A stretch of 64,000 nucleotides of DNA, taken from Myxococcales bacterium (GTDB lineage Bacteria; Myxococcota; B64-G9). A program made the translations under genes and the position numbers. The notes beneath the pieces are model-generated. The model saw nothing but the letters and a program-made list of their open reading frames with translations, was not told where the DNA came from and searched no databases. Where the stretch lies: assembly GCA_012798435.1 (NCBI GenBank), contig JAAZNF010000061.1, forward strand, positions 1 to 64,000, given 5' to 3'. Shown here piece after piece: positions 30,358 to 42,534 of the stretch (position 1 is the stretch's first letter; every line of letters starts with the position of its first letter).

Positions 30358-33066
30358 TTAGTAGCGGTAGCGCAGGCCCAGCGAGGCGGCGAAGCCGTCG
30401 GTCATGGCGTAGTACTGCCCGTACTCGCGAGCGCTCCCCGGCGGGTAGGCGCTGGTCTCGAGATCGGTCTTGTAGCGCAGGTGCATCAGGTTGAACATGC
30501 GGCCGATGACGTCGATCTGCTGACCGGTGAGCTCCTTGAGATCCCACACCACCTGGGCGCTGATCGAAAGGGTGTCGGGGAGGCGGTTCCAGTACGGGTT
30601 GTTGGGATGGTCGGGATCGTAGCCGCGCGGCGCGCGGTACAGGTAGTACGAGCCGTAGTAGGTGTCCTTGTAGTACTTGGAGTAGGGCGTCCCGGTGGCC
30701 CACTCGATTCCCATGCCCACCTCGAGACCGTAGGGCAGGTGGACCGAGCCGTCGGCCTTGATCACGTGGCGCTGATCGAAGCTGGTCCAGCTCCAGTAGA
30801 ACGGATCCTGGCGGGGGTTGTCGAGGAAGCTGGTCCAGTACCCTTCCGAGCTACCCTCGGAGCGGGAGTAGGTGTAGGAGGCGCTCATCTGCCAGTTGTC
30901 CGACATGGCCTTGCGGGCCACGATCTCGAAGCCCCAGTAGCGGCGCCAGGCCTCCTTGGGGTTCTGGGTCTGGTAGATGTAGGTCTCGCTGCCGTTCTGG
31001 TAGCCGATGATGTCCGAGCCGTCCTGGTTGTAGATACGGTTGACCTCCACGTCCTCGAACAGGTGCTTGAACTCGCGGTACAGGCCGTTCACGCTGAGCG
31101 AGAAGTCGGTGAACAGCTCGCGCTCCACCTGAAGCGAGATCTCGTCGGCATGCGGGGCGGTGTTGTTCTTGCTGCCCACCACGGTCTGCTCGGCGGGCGT
31201 GCGCGAGAAGAAGATGTCGTACTCGCCGGTGGCCGGGTTGTACTCGTAGGTCTCGGTGCGCAGCGCGCGGCCGCCCAGGAAGCTCGACACGTTGAACCAG
31301 CCCGGGTCCACGTAGCGGTTGTAGCCGGCGCGCAGCACGGTCTTGCCGTCGCCGGTGATGTCCCACACCACGTTGAGGCGCGGGCTGGTGGTGAGGTACT
31401 TCACCGTGGCCACCATGTCCTGGTCCATCATCTGGATGAAGTCGATGCGCACGCCCGGCTTGACGGTGAGGACCTTGAGCGGCTTCCAGGCGTCCTGGAG
31501 GTACACCCCGAGAGTGTTGCCGTAGCTCGTTTCGGTGTAGGGCCGGATGACTCCGTCCGCGTCCGCCATCAGGCGCGTGAAGCGGTAGGGCTGGCCGTTG
31601 CGATCGGTGTAGTAGCCGCCACCGGGATAGGAGAAGCGGTCGAACCCGCCCCAGGTGCGGGCGTAGTTCCAGCCGGCCTTCCACTCGTGGTTGCCCACCA
31701 GGCCGTCCAGGTAGTAGGTCCAGGAGGAGTCGAACTGGAGGCGGTTGCGGGTGTCGAGCGAGTCCCGGTTCCAGTTGACCGAGGTGAGCCCGGTGGCGCT
31801 ATCGGTGTGCGAGCGGCAATCCGGGTTGTCGACGTCGGTGCAGCCGGACATGGGTGTCTGCTCCATGCCGCTGTAGGAATAGCCGAGCTGGGTGCGCTGG
31901 AAGAGGTTCTTGGTCCACACCGCCTCCCACGCCAGCGAATAGAAGCCGCCGAACTGGAACCTGCGCTCGTCCACGCCCGGGGCGTACTGCGCGTTCTGCT
32001 GCAGGTTCTCGAACCAGGCCGGGTCGCCCAGCACCATGGCGGTGAGCTTGTGCTTCTCGCTGGCCTGGAAGGTGACCTTGCCGAGGTACAGCAGCGTCCA
32101 GCTGCGGAACGGGTCGTTGCGCACCTGGTTGGGGTTCGAGGGGTTGAAGAAGTCCTGGTGGGCCGGGCTGTAGGAGATGGCGCGGCGGAGCTCCAACGAG
32201 GCGTAGTACCAGATCTTGTCCTTCCAGATCGGGCCGCCCACGTTGAGGTTGAAGTTGTAGCTGTTCGAGTCGGCCGAGGCCTCCTTCTCGAATTCGTCGC
32301 GCAGGCGCAGCCACTCCGGGGTGATGCGGAAGGAGGTGTCCAGGTGGAACTCGTTACTACCGCTCTTCGTCACCACGTTGATCAGGCCGCCGGTGAGCTG
32401 GCCGTACTCGGCGTCCAGGCCGCCGGTAAGGACCTGGACCTCCTTGATGGCGTCGTAGTTGAACTGGGTGCCCCAGGTGTTGGTGGCCGGGTCGGTGGTG
32501 TTGATGCCGTCGATGAGGTACTGGTTGCCGTACATCGAGCTGCCATGGACGTTGGGGTTGTCGCCGCCGGTGACGCCGGGGGCGAGCTGGGCCACGCTCT
32601 GGTAGGAGCGGCCCACCGGCACCTCGTCCAGGAACTCGTCGTCGAAGTTCTGGCCCAGGTTGGTCTTCTCCTTGTCCACCACCGGGCGCTTGGCGGTGAC
32701 CACCACCGTCTCCTCGGCGGTGGGAAGCTCGAGCAGCACGTCCAGGCTCAGGGTGCCGCCGATCTGCACCTTGAGCTCGGTGTTCTTGTAAGGGAGAAAG
32801 CCGCTTTGCTCGACTTGCAGGGTGTAGGTGCCCGGGGGCAGCCCGAAGAACAAGAACGACCCGTCCTCGGAGGTCTGCACCTTGCGTTCACCCATGAGCT
32901 GGGGGCTGGTCACCTGCACGTTGACGCCCGACAGCGGCACGCCGTCGGGGTCGTACACCGTGCCGGTGATCTTGCCGGTCTGTTCCAGGGCTAGCGCCGG
33001 CGCCGAGAACAGAAGCAGCGCCAAGGCGACGAGCGGCAGGCACGCCGTGATTCGATTCTGGTTCAT
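30358..33066 (-). CDS. Oar-like TonB-dependent receptor with carboxypeptidase-regulatory-like domain
   Basis: 902 residues. Signal peptide to ~27; a CarboxypepD_reg-like beta sandwich (~30-110, GTVYDPDGVPLSGVNVQV); a plug (~115-235, with YQSVAQLAPGVTGG and GQLTGGLINVVTKSG); then a long barrel ending in the aromatic tail LRYRY. This is the layout of Oar, the Myxococcus outer-membrane protein. The expected TonB-box region ETVVVTA lies just before the plug. Oar is required for TonB-powered secretion of a protease in Myxococcus, so export as well as uptake is possible. GAGGAGG precedes the ATG. It starts 29 bp after the thrombospondin-repeat lipoprotein, surely the same operon, and ends at a strong terminator. 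Confidence 0.92.
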   Translation of the reverse strand: MNQNRITACLPLVALALLLFSAPALALEQTGKITGTVYDPDGVPLSGVNVQVTSPQLMGERKVQTSEDGSFLFFGLPPGTYTLQVEQSGFLPYKNTELKVQIGGTLSLDVLLELPTAEETVVVTAKRPVVDKEKTNLGQNFDDEFLDEVPVGRSYQSVAQLAPGVTGGDNPNVHGSSMYGNQYLIDGINTTDPATNTWGTQFNYDAIKEVQVLTGGLDAEYGQLTGGLINVVTKSGSNEFHLDTSFRITPEWLRLRDEFEKEASADSNSYNFNLNVGGPIWKDKIWYYASLELRRAISYSPAHQDFFNPSNPNQVRNDPFRSWTLLYLGKVTFQASEKHKLTAMVLGDPAWFENLQQNAQYAPGVDERRFQFGGFYSLAWEAVWTKNLFQRTQLGYSYSGMEQTPMSGCTDVDNPDCRSHTDSATGLTSVNWNRDSLDTRNRLQFDSSWTYYLDGLVGNHEWKAGWNYARTWGGFDRFSYPGGGYYTDRNGQPYRFTRLMADADGVIRPYTETSYGNTLGVYLQDAWKPLKVLTVKPGVRIDFIQMMDQDMVATVKYLTTSPRLNVVWDITGDGKTVLRAGYNRYVDPGWFNVSSFLGGRALRTETYEYNPATGEYDIFFSRTPAEQTVVGSKNNTAPHADEISLQVERELFTDFSLSVNGLYREFKHLFEDVEVNRIYNQDGSDIIGYQNGSETYIYQTQNPKEAWRRYWGFEIVARKAMSDNWQMSASYTYSRSEGSSEGYWTSFLDNPRQDPFYWSWTSFDQRHVIKADGSVHLPYGLEVGMGIEWATGTPYSKYYKDTYYGSYYLYRAPRGYDPDHPNNPYWNRLPDTLSISAQVVWDLKELTGQQIDVIGRMFNLMHLRYKTDLETSAYPPGSAREYGQYYAMTDGFAASLGLRYRY

Positions 33067-33095
33067 GGTGTTCCTCCTCATGGCCAGTCCTGATC

Positions 33096-37397
<4,302 letters not shown>

Positions 37398-37470
37398 GTT
37401 CTCCTCCGATTGAAGAACTTAGGATTTTCTCTCACCCGGCAACGCGCCTACCACATCCGCCGCCAGGCAG

Positions 37471-37500
37471 GCAAGAAAAATCGTACGCAATTTTTCTTGC
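37471..37500. promoter_or_regulatory. Perfect 11-bp inverted repeat, possible operator
   Basis: GCAAGAAAAAT and ATTTTTCTTGC flank an 8-base centre (CGTACGCA). It lies between the divergent TSP3 and TPR lipoprotein genes, and its right arm overlaps the -35 box of the rightward promoter at 37497. This placement suits a repressor site for the locus. A terminator is unlikely because no gene points into it. Confidence 0.5.
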
Positions 37501-37526
37501 ACCCCGTCCACTGATTGCGTTATAGC
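37497..37526 (+). promoter_or_regulatory. Putative promoter of the TPR-tonB-exbB-exbD-exbD operon
   Basis: TTGCAC, an 18-base spacer and TATAGC (4/6). The predicted start is near 37533, giving a leader of about 35 bases to the ATG at 37568. An ATG at 37535 would instead be nearly leaderless. Confidence 0.4.
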
Positions 37527-37567
37527 CTGCTGCGATGAACCCCAACCCCCAGCAGGACGGCACGCGC

Positions 37568-38626
37568 ATGAAGAACTTCCGACTGGTTGCGGTGTGGCTC
37601 GCCTGCGGCCTTACGCTCTCCGCCTGCGGCGCCTTCGACCAGATCAACGCCCGCACCCTGGCGCGCGAGGGCAACGAGGCCTACCGCGCCTACGACTACC
37701 GCGGCGCCATCGCCAAATACAGGGAGGCGGAGAAGCTCGATCCGGAGGTCTCCAACCTCTACCTCAACCTGGGCTACAGCTACTTCAGCATCTACGACCC
37801 GTCCTCGGAGGACCCGCTGGAAAAGGGCGCCGCGCGCGAGGCGGTGCGGGCCTTCGACGAGCACCTCAAACGCCACCCGGAGGACGAGGCGGCGCGCAAC
37901 TTCCAGGTGAAGATCATGATCAAGGCCGCGCCCGAGGATCCGGAGCTCTCCGATCGGGCCTACCAACTGTTCCTTTCGGACCTGGAAAAAGACCCCAAGG
38001 ACACCGAGGCGCGTCAATACCTGGTGACGCTGTTCATCGACTGCAAGCGTTACGAGGACGCGGTGAAGTTCTTCGAAAAAGACCTCTCCGAGCGGCCCGA
38101 CGACGCCGAGATCATGAAGATCCTGGCCATCGTCGCCGACAAGAGCAACCGCATCCAGGAGGCGGTGGACTGGTACTGGAAGCGCGCCACCACCGCCAAG
38201 AACGACGAACAGCGTGCCACCTATTACTACGAGGTCGGCACCTACGCCTGGAACCTGCTCCACTACGCGCCCAACCGCGTCTCGGGCGCCGAGGCGGTGA
38301 AGCTTGCCGACCAGGGCATCCAGGCCGTGCGCCTGGCCATGTCATTAAAGGATAAGTACGCCGAGGCCATGGTGTACGGGAACCTCCTCTACCTCAAGCG
38401 CATGCTGTACGAGGCCGAGGAGATGGGCCGCTATTGGGACTCGGCGCTGGCCTACGAGCTGCGCGCGGCGGCAGGCCAGATCCTGGCCGAGCGCAAGAAG
38501 GAAAAGGAAGGGGCCGCCGGGAGCGAGGGCGGCGAAGGCAGCGCGCCGGCGCCCACCCAGGACGGAGCGGCGCCGCAGCCCCCGAGCGCGCCGCAGCCGC
38601 CGGCCGCACCGGCGCCGGCCGGCTAG
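37568..38626 (+). CDS. TPR lipoprotein at the head of a TonB/Exb operon
   Basis: 352 residues beginning MKNFRLVAVWLACGLTLSAC, a type II signal peptide with lipobox LSAC. Five to six TPR-like helical repeats follow (AYDYRGAIAKYREAEKLDP, NLYLNLGYSYFSIYDP and others, ~30-285), then a Pro/Ala/Gly tail. TPR lipoproteins often act as adaptors; here the place ahead of tonB suggests a periplasmic partner of the motor or its receptor (inference). The ATG at 37568 is chosen because the signal peptide fits; an in-frame ATG at 37535 is possible. tonB follows 19 bp downstream. Confidence 0.82.
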   Translation: MKNFRLVAVWLACGLTLSACGAFDQINARTLAREGNEAYRAYDYRGAIAKYREAEKLDPEVSNLYLNLGYSYFSIYDPSSEDPLEKGAAREAVRAFDEHLKRHPEDEAARNFQVKIMIKAAPEDPELSDRAYQLFLSDLEKDPKDTEARQYLVTLFIDCKRYEDAVKFFEKDLSERPDDAEIMKILAIVADKSNRIQEAVDWYWKRATTAKNDEQRATYYYEVGTYAWNLLHYAPNRVSGAEAVKLADQGIQAVRLAMSLKDKYAEAMVYGNLLYLKRMLYEAEEMGRYWDSALAYELRAAAGQILAERKKEKEGAAGSEGGEGSAPAPTQDGAAPQPPSAPQPPAAPAPAG

Positions 38627-38645
38627 AGCCGGAAGGAGGATCGCC

Positions 38646-39404
38646 ATGTTCGAGTCCTTTACCCAGAAGGAATCGGGACGCGGCAAGCGCCTGGCCATGG
38701 CCTTCGGCGCCTCGGTGATCCTCTACGGGTTGCTGCTCTCGGTGGTGCTGTTCCTCGATTACATGCGGGTGGAGGCGGTGCCGCAGCCACCGGTGATGGT
38801 GACCTTCGTGGACTACGCCTCGCTGCCGCCGCCGCCGCCGCCGCCGCCCCCCCCCAAGAAGAAGTCATCGAGCAAGCCCAAGGAGCAGCCGAAGCCCGAG
38901 GAAGTGAAACCGGTCCCCAAGATCAAGGAGTTCGTGGCCCCCAAGGAGATCCCCCAGGAGCAGCCCAAGGAGCCCGACCAGCCCGAGCCCGATATCGACG
39001 ACGGCGTGGAAGGCGGCGTCGAGGGCGGCGTGGTCGGCGGCGTGGTGGGCGGGGTGATCGGCGGCACCGTCGAGGCGCCTCCGCCTCCGCCTCCCCCTCC
39101 CCCCCCTCCCCCGCCTCCGACCTACGTGCCGCCCGAGGTCATCAAGAAGCGGCTCATCGCGGGCAGCGCCCAGCCCGAGTACCCGCGCATCGCCCGGGCC
39201 GCCGGCCTGGAGGCCACCATCATCGTCAAGATCTTCATCTCTCCGGAGGGCGAGGTGGGCGAGGTGCAGTTCCTGAAGTCCGATCCGCACTTCGAGGAGG
39301 CGGTGCGCGCCTGCATCAAGTCCTGGAAGTTCGCGCCCCACATGATCAACGGGCGTCCCGTTGGCACCTACACGGTGTACAAGTTCGTATTCAAGCTCGA
39401 ATAA
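38646..39404 (+). CDS. tonB: TonB family energy transducer
   Basis: 252 residues. A short cytoplasmic N-terminus, one membrane helix (~18-40, ASVILYGLLLSVVLFLDYM), a periplasmic linker (~55-165) with two polyproline blocks around a Lys/Glu/Pro stretch, an unusual Gly-Gly-Val repeat, and the C-terminal TonB domain (~165-252, PEYPRIARAAGLEATIIVKI then WKFAPHMINGRPV). It passes proton-motive energy from ExbB/ExbD to outer-membrane receptors. AAGGAGG lies six bases before the ATG. It is followed by exbB after 12 bp, and its natural partner is the adjacent Oar-like receptor. Confidence 0.95.
   Translation: MFESFTQKESGRGKRLAMAFGASVILYGLLLSVVLFLDYMRVEAVPQPPVMVTFVDYASLPPPPPPPPPPKKKSSSKPKEQPKPEEVKPVPKIKEFVAPKEIPQEQPKEPDQPEPDIDDGVEGGVEGGVVGGVVGGVIGGTVEAPPPPPPPPPPPPPPTYVPPEVIKKRLIAGSAQPEYPRIARAAGLEATIIVKIFISPEGEVGEVQFLKSDPHFEEAVRACIKSWKFAPHMINGRPVGTYTVYKFVFKLE
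38820..39118 (+). repeat. Proline-codon runs and Gly-Gly-Val repeat in tonB
   Basis: A CCG run encodes about ten prolines near 38823-38854, and a C-rich run near 39078-39118 encodes about fourteen. Between them, at 39003-39065, GGCGGCGT-type repeats encode VEGGVEGGVVGGVVGGVIGG. Slippage at these runs could vary linker length (inference). Confidence 0.8.
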
Positions 39405-39416
39405 CAGGAGGCTTCC

Positions 39417-40124
39417 ATGGAATTCACCATTGCCGAGATGTGGATGAAGTCGGGCGCCATCGCCAAGACGGTGGTGGTCATCCTGGGCATCATGGCGGTG
39501 TGGGTGGTCGGCGTGGCCATCGAGCGCCTGGTGGTGTACCTGCGGGCCACCCGCCAGTCGCGCGCCTACGCCCTAATGATCCAGGACATGCTGCAACGGG
39601 GCAAGTTCAAGGAGGCCGCCGACACCGCCCTGCATTACAAGGGCAGCCACGTGGCCAAGATCATCCGCTCCGGGTTGCAGGAGTACATCAAGGGCACCAT
39701 GCTGGACAACGCCGCCCAGCAAGCTGCCGGCGCGGGCCAGGCCTGCTACGACGTGATCGGGGCGGTCAACCGCGCCCTGGAGAAGTCCGGCGCCCGCGAG
39801 ATGGCCAGCATGCGGCGCGGGCTGGCCTCGCTGGCCACGGTGGGCTCGACCGCGCCCTTCGTGGGGCTGTTCGGCACCGTGTTCGGCATCATCAACTCCT
39901 TCCAGGGCATGGCCAAGGAAGGCGCGGGCGGCATCGGCGCGGTGTCGGCCGGTATCGCCGAGGCGCTGATCACCACCGCGGTGGGCATCGGCGTGGCCAT
40001 CGTGGCGGTGCTCTTGTACAACTATTTCACCGGCAAGGTGGACCAGCTCCAGGTCGACTCCAACGAGTCGGCGCTGGAGATCCTGGACGTGCTGGTGAAG
40101 ACCCCCGGCGGGCCCAAGGCCTGA
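39417..40124 (+). CDS. exbB: ExbB/TolQ/MotA family proton channel protein
   Basis: 235 residues with three hydrophobic segments: ~17-40, ~135-165 and ~178-205. Family marks are MRRGLASLATVGSTAPFVGL and GTVFGIINSF followed by SAGIAEALITTAVGIGVAI. With ExbD it forms the inner-membrane proton channel that powers TonB. CAGGAGG precedes the ATG. Its place between tonB and two exbD genes argues for Exb rather than Tol use; no pal, tolB or ybgF gene is nearby. Confidence 0.95.
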   Translation: MEFTIAEMWMKSGAIAKTVVVILGIMAVWVVGVAIERLVVYLRATRQSRAYALMIQDMLQRGKFKEAADTALHYKGSHVAKIIRSGLQEYIKGTMLDNAAQQAAGAGQACYDVIGAVNRALEKSGAREMASMRRGLASLATVGSTAPFVGLFGTVFGIINSFQGMAKEGAGGIGAVSAGIAEALITTAVGIGVAIVAVLLYNYFTGKVDQLQVDSNESALEILDVLVKTPGGPKA

Positions 40125-40148
40125 GCCGCGGGCCAGGAGGGTACCCCC

Positions 40149-40589
40149 TTGGCGATGCAAGTCGGCTCCGGCGGGTTGCGCGCGGACATCAACGTCACCC
40201 CGCTGGTGGACGTGATGCTGGTGCTGCTGATCATCTTCATGGTGGTCACCCCCATGCTCCAGCGCGGCAAGGGCGTCGAACTGCCGGTGGTCAACCAGCC
40301 GGAGAAGCAGTCCGACGAGGGCAAGGACATCATCGTCTCGGTCGAGTTCGTGCGCCGGGGCGGCGGCTTCGACTACAATGTCTACGTGGGCGACACCCTG
40401 GTGGACCCGAACTCGCTGCGCACCCGCTTGCAGGACGAGCTGCGCAAGGACCCTGCCAAGGAGATCTACCTCAAGGGGGACCGCAAGCTCACCTATGGGT
40501 CGGTGCGCAAGGTGATGGAGATCTGCCACGAGGCCGGCTTCACCCAGGTGAAACTGGCCACCGAAGAGCTGAAGACCAGCAAGGGTTGA
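40149..40589 (+). CDS. exbD: ExbD/TolR family protein (first copy)
   Basis: 146 residues. One helix (~18-38) preceded by DINVTPLVDVMLVLLIIFMV, which contains the essential aspartate of ExbD; the periplasmic domain follows. The start is TTG: it lies eight bases after AGGAGG and gives the N-terminus MAMQVG, matching MAMQLG of the second copy. The ATG two codons later is 14 bases from the ribosome-binding site. It is 24 bp after exbB and 3 bp before the second exbD. Confidence 0.94.
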   Translation: MAMQVGSGGLRADINVTPLVDVMLVLLIIFMVVTPMLQRGKGVELPVVNQPEKQSDEGKDIIVSVEFVRRGGGFDYNVYVGDTLVDPNSLRTRLQDELRKDPAKEIYLKGDRKLTYGSVRKVMEICHEAGFTQVKLATEELKTSKG

Positions 40590-40592
40590 GCC

Positions 40593-41072
40593 ATGGCCAT
40601 GCAACTGGGAAAGAAGGGCGTGCAGGCGGACATGAACGTCACGCCGCTCATCGACATATTGCTCGTGCTGCTCATCATCTTCATGGTGGTGACCCCGCTC
40701 ATGATGATGGACCACCGGGTGGACGTGCCCAAGAAGGCCGAGGTCGATCTGCCGCCCGACGTCACCGCCGAGCAGGTGGTGCTCACCTACACCAAGGACC
40801 GGGCGGTGTACCTCAACCAGAACCGGGTGGAGAACACGCTGCTCGCCAAGAAACTCGAGGAGATCTTCCAGAACCGGCGCGACAAGACCATCTTCCTCAA
40901 CTTCGACCCCGACGCCAACTACGGCGAGTGCGTGCGCATCGTGGACACGGTGCGCAACTCGGGGCTGGAGAAGCTGGCCATCATCACCCTCAAGGAAGGC
41001 GAGAAGTTCCAGATCCCCGGCCAATCCGCCGAGCCGTCCGCCCAGCCGTCGCTCGAACCCGCCGCGCCCTGA
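40593..41072 (+). CDS. exbD: ExbD/TolR family protein (second copy)
   Basis: 159 residues, paralogue of the preceding gene: MAMQLGKKGVQADMNVTP, then LIDILLVLLIIFMVVTPLM with the conserved aspartate. The periplasmic domain is followed by a Pro/Ser/Ala tail (~146-159). Paired exbD genes are known in the Myxococcus ExbB1/ExbD1/ExbD2/TonB1 set and probably give a hetero-oligomeric stator (inference). It is the last gene of the operon, followed by palindromes. Confidence 0.94.
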   Translation: MAMQLGKKGVQADMNVTPLIDILLVLLIIFMVVTPLMMMDHRVDVPKKAEVDLPPDVTAEQVVLTYTKDRAVYLNQNRVENTLLAKKLEEIFQNRRDKTIFLNFDPDANYGECVRIVDTVRNSGLEKLAIITLKEGEKFQIPGQSAEPSAQPSLEPAAP

Positions 41073-41090
41073 CCGCGGCCGGTCCGGTTT

Positions 41091-41187
41091 ACCTCACCCC
41101 TGATTTATCTTGAAAGTAGTTCGAGTCCCCCTCTCCAATGTGGAGAGGGGGCCTCAGACTACCCATCGGATCTGTGAGGGGTGAGGT
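41091..41187. terminator. Nested palindromes between convergent operons
   Basis: An outer inverted repeat ACCTCACCCCT (41091-41101) / AGGGGTGAGGT (41177-41187) encloses an inner hairpin CCCCCTCTCCA/TGGAGAGGGGG (41127-41151, 3-base loop). It lies between the end of the exb operon and the converging nuclease genes, so a bidirectional terminator is the simplest reading. No T run follows either hairpin. The end of a lost mobile element is an alternative. Confidence 0.45.
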
Positions 41188-41267
41188 CAATCACCGCCGT
41201 CGCACCCACCAGGCGAGCATGACGAGGAGCGCCGTCCGCTGAACCTAGTGGTTCGTTGCCTCTTTGA

Positions 41268-41702
41268 TCACCCAAAGATTTCATCCGGCGCGACTGAGAG
41301 CCAGTGCGATCCTTTGAGCTTGAAAATATCGAGATGTTCTCCCCGGTTCCAAACCGCAAGAATGATCGCGGTTGCCCTGTGGTGCTTGGCGACCTTCCTC
41401 AGGCGTACGACGTCATTTGGCTTAGGTCTCGTCGCAGAACCCCCCTTCGTTTGGATAAGCACGATCTCGAATAAGTCACCACGCTTGAGCCCAGGAACAC
41501 CCCGGCGATGGTCCTTCCGGATGGCGATCATATCCACAATACCACGGGATTCGGACCCCGTTGGACCTCCAAACTCCACAAGGTTCCATTTTGCACCAGT
41601 GTGCCAGGAGTACGTCACGAGCCACTTTGTCATAATGCGCGCCCACTTTGCTGTATGGTGCGCCTTCTTGCCAGGGCTAATTTCTTGCGGCGTGCAAGTC
41701 AT
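41268..41702 (-). CDS. Possible PD-(D/E)XK-type nuclease-like protein
   Basis: 144 residues from the ATG; an in-frame TTG at 41753 would add 17. Neither start has a clear ribosome-binding site. The core VEFGGPTGSESRGIVDMIAI followed by GDLFEIVLIQTKGG fits a D-(x)n-(E/Q)xK nuclease pattern (Asp of VDMIAI; Gln and Lys of IQTKG), so a restriction-type fold is suggested but not proven. It is lower in GC than its surroundings. It is downstream of the HNH gene (64 bp, or 12 bp from the TTG) and probably co-transcribed. Other possibilities include a non-catalytic accessory protein. Confidence 0.5.
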   Translation of the reverse strand: MTCTPQEISPGKKAHHTAKWARIMTKWLVTYSWHTGAKWNLVEFGGPTGSESRGIVDMIAIRKDHRRGVPGLKRGDLFEIVLIQTKGGSATRPKPNDVVRLRKVAKHHRATAIILAVWNRGEHLDIFKLKGSHWLSVAPDEIFG

Positions 41703-41765
41703 GCTTGCTAACGATTTTCGTTCTATAAACCTGTGATAAGCTAAGAGTTCCAACGACTCGTTGCT

Positions 41766-42521
41766 TCATCCTTCCCGCGTTGACGGCATTGTTGAGCATC
41801 TTTTGTTTACGAACCCTCGTATTTCATCGATTGAGAAAGGAGGTTCGCGCTTGTGAATCATTGCGTGACAGTTTGGGCAAACCGGCCGAAGATCACGAAC
41901 AGGGTCTACGACGTATGACTTTTTGTTTTCTGAAAGCGGAACCAGGTGATGGACGTGAATAAACCCTTTACCAAGGTCTCCATAGACTGCCTCGAAATCG
42001 AAATCACAGGCTGAACAGCGAGCGCCGTAATGTGAAACACACTTTGTTCGCGCCTCTCTACTTCGTTCGTAGATGTTGACTTCAATTCGAAGACGAGAAC
42101 CCTCTTCATGTTTTGTGTAACCAGCATTTTCGTCGGCGAAAAGCTCGATCCCAATTGATGGTGAATCAGTTAGTCCTGTCCTTTCCAAGGCACAGGCTAG
42201 TGCGGAGCGCATCACCCAGAGGCAACCAATGTCCGTGCCCACAGCATCGGCAATAATAGAAAACCAATTATTGTTTTCATTGTTTGCCCATGGAGGATCA
42301 ATTCCTAGTTCTTTCGAAAAACATCTACCGATACCGCCCATGACCGAATTCGAGCCAAAAAAACCTTTGTAACCCAGTACCGCGGCAAGTTGCGGTGCTG
42401 TCGCCGAATGATCCGGACAATTGTAGAGAGCCTGCAAAGCGCGAAGCTGTACTTTGGAGAGTGCACCCGACCGCAACACGCGCTCGTATTCTTTTTCAGA
42501 AGGTAAACGCACAGTGTTCAT
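41766..42521 (-). CDS. McrA-like HNH endonuclease
   Basis: 251 residues. An N-terminal winged-helix-like region (~5-60, KVQLRALQALYNCPDHSATA) and a middle domain of unknown family (~60-140) precede an HNH domain (~155-240): CSACDF, VHHLVPLSE, then VRDLRPVCPNCHAMIHK, with four zinc cysteines and the catalytic His/Asn/His set intact. The segment YGDLGKGFIHVHHLVPLSE is typical of 5-methylcytosine-specific (type IV, McrA) nucleases. No methylase is adjacent, consistent with a modification-dependent enzyme. GAGG lies about ten bases before the ATG. Base composition is distinctly AT-richer than the flanking genes, a sign of transfer. Confidence 0.85.
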   Translation of the reverse strand: MNTVRLPSEKEYERVLRSGALSKVQLRALQALYNCPDHSATAPQLAAVLGYKGFFGSNSVMGGIGRCFSKELGIDPPWANNENNNWFSIIADAVGTDIGCLWVMRSALACALERTGLTDSPSIGIELFADENAGYTKHEEGSRLRIEVNIYERSREARTKCVSHYGARCSACDFDFEAVYGDLGKGFIHVHHLVPLSENKKSYVVDPVRDLRPVCPNCHAMIHKREPPFSIDEIRGFVNKRCSTMPSTREG

Positions 42522-42534
42522 AGTAAACGTTCCT

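Noticed and set aside
30100..32994. 964-codon open frame on the plus strand, opposite the TonB-dependent receptor
   Set aside because: It is a GC-rich antisense shadow: its translation is Val/Gly/Leu/His-rich with no domain, while the minus strand has a complete receptor with signal peptide and ribosome-binding site.
39417..41072. Tol-Pal system instead of Exb
   Set aside because: A TonB-domain protein precedes the channel genes and no tolA, tolB, pal or cpoB gene is adjacent.
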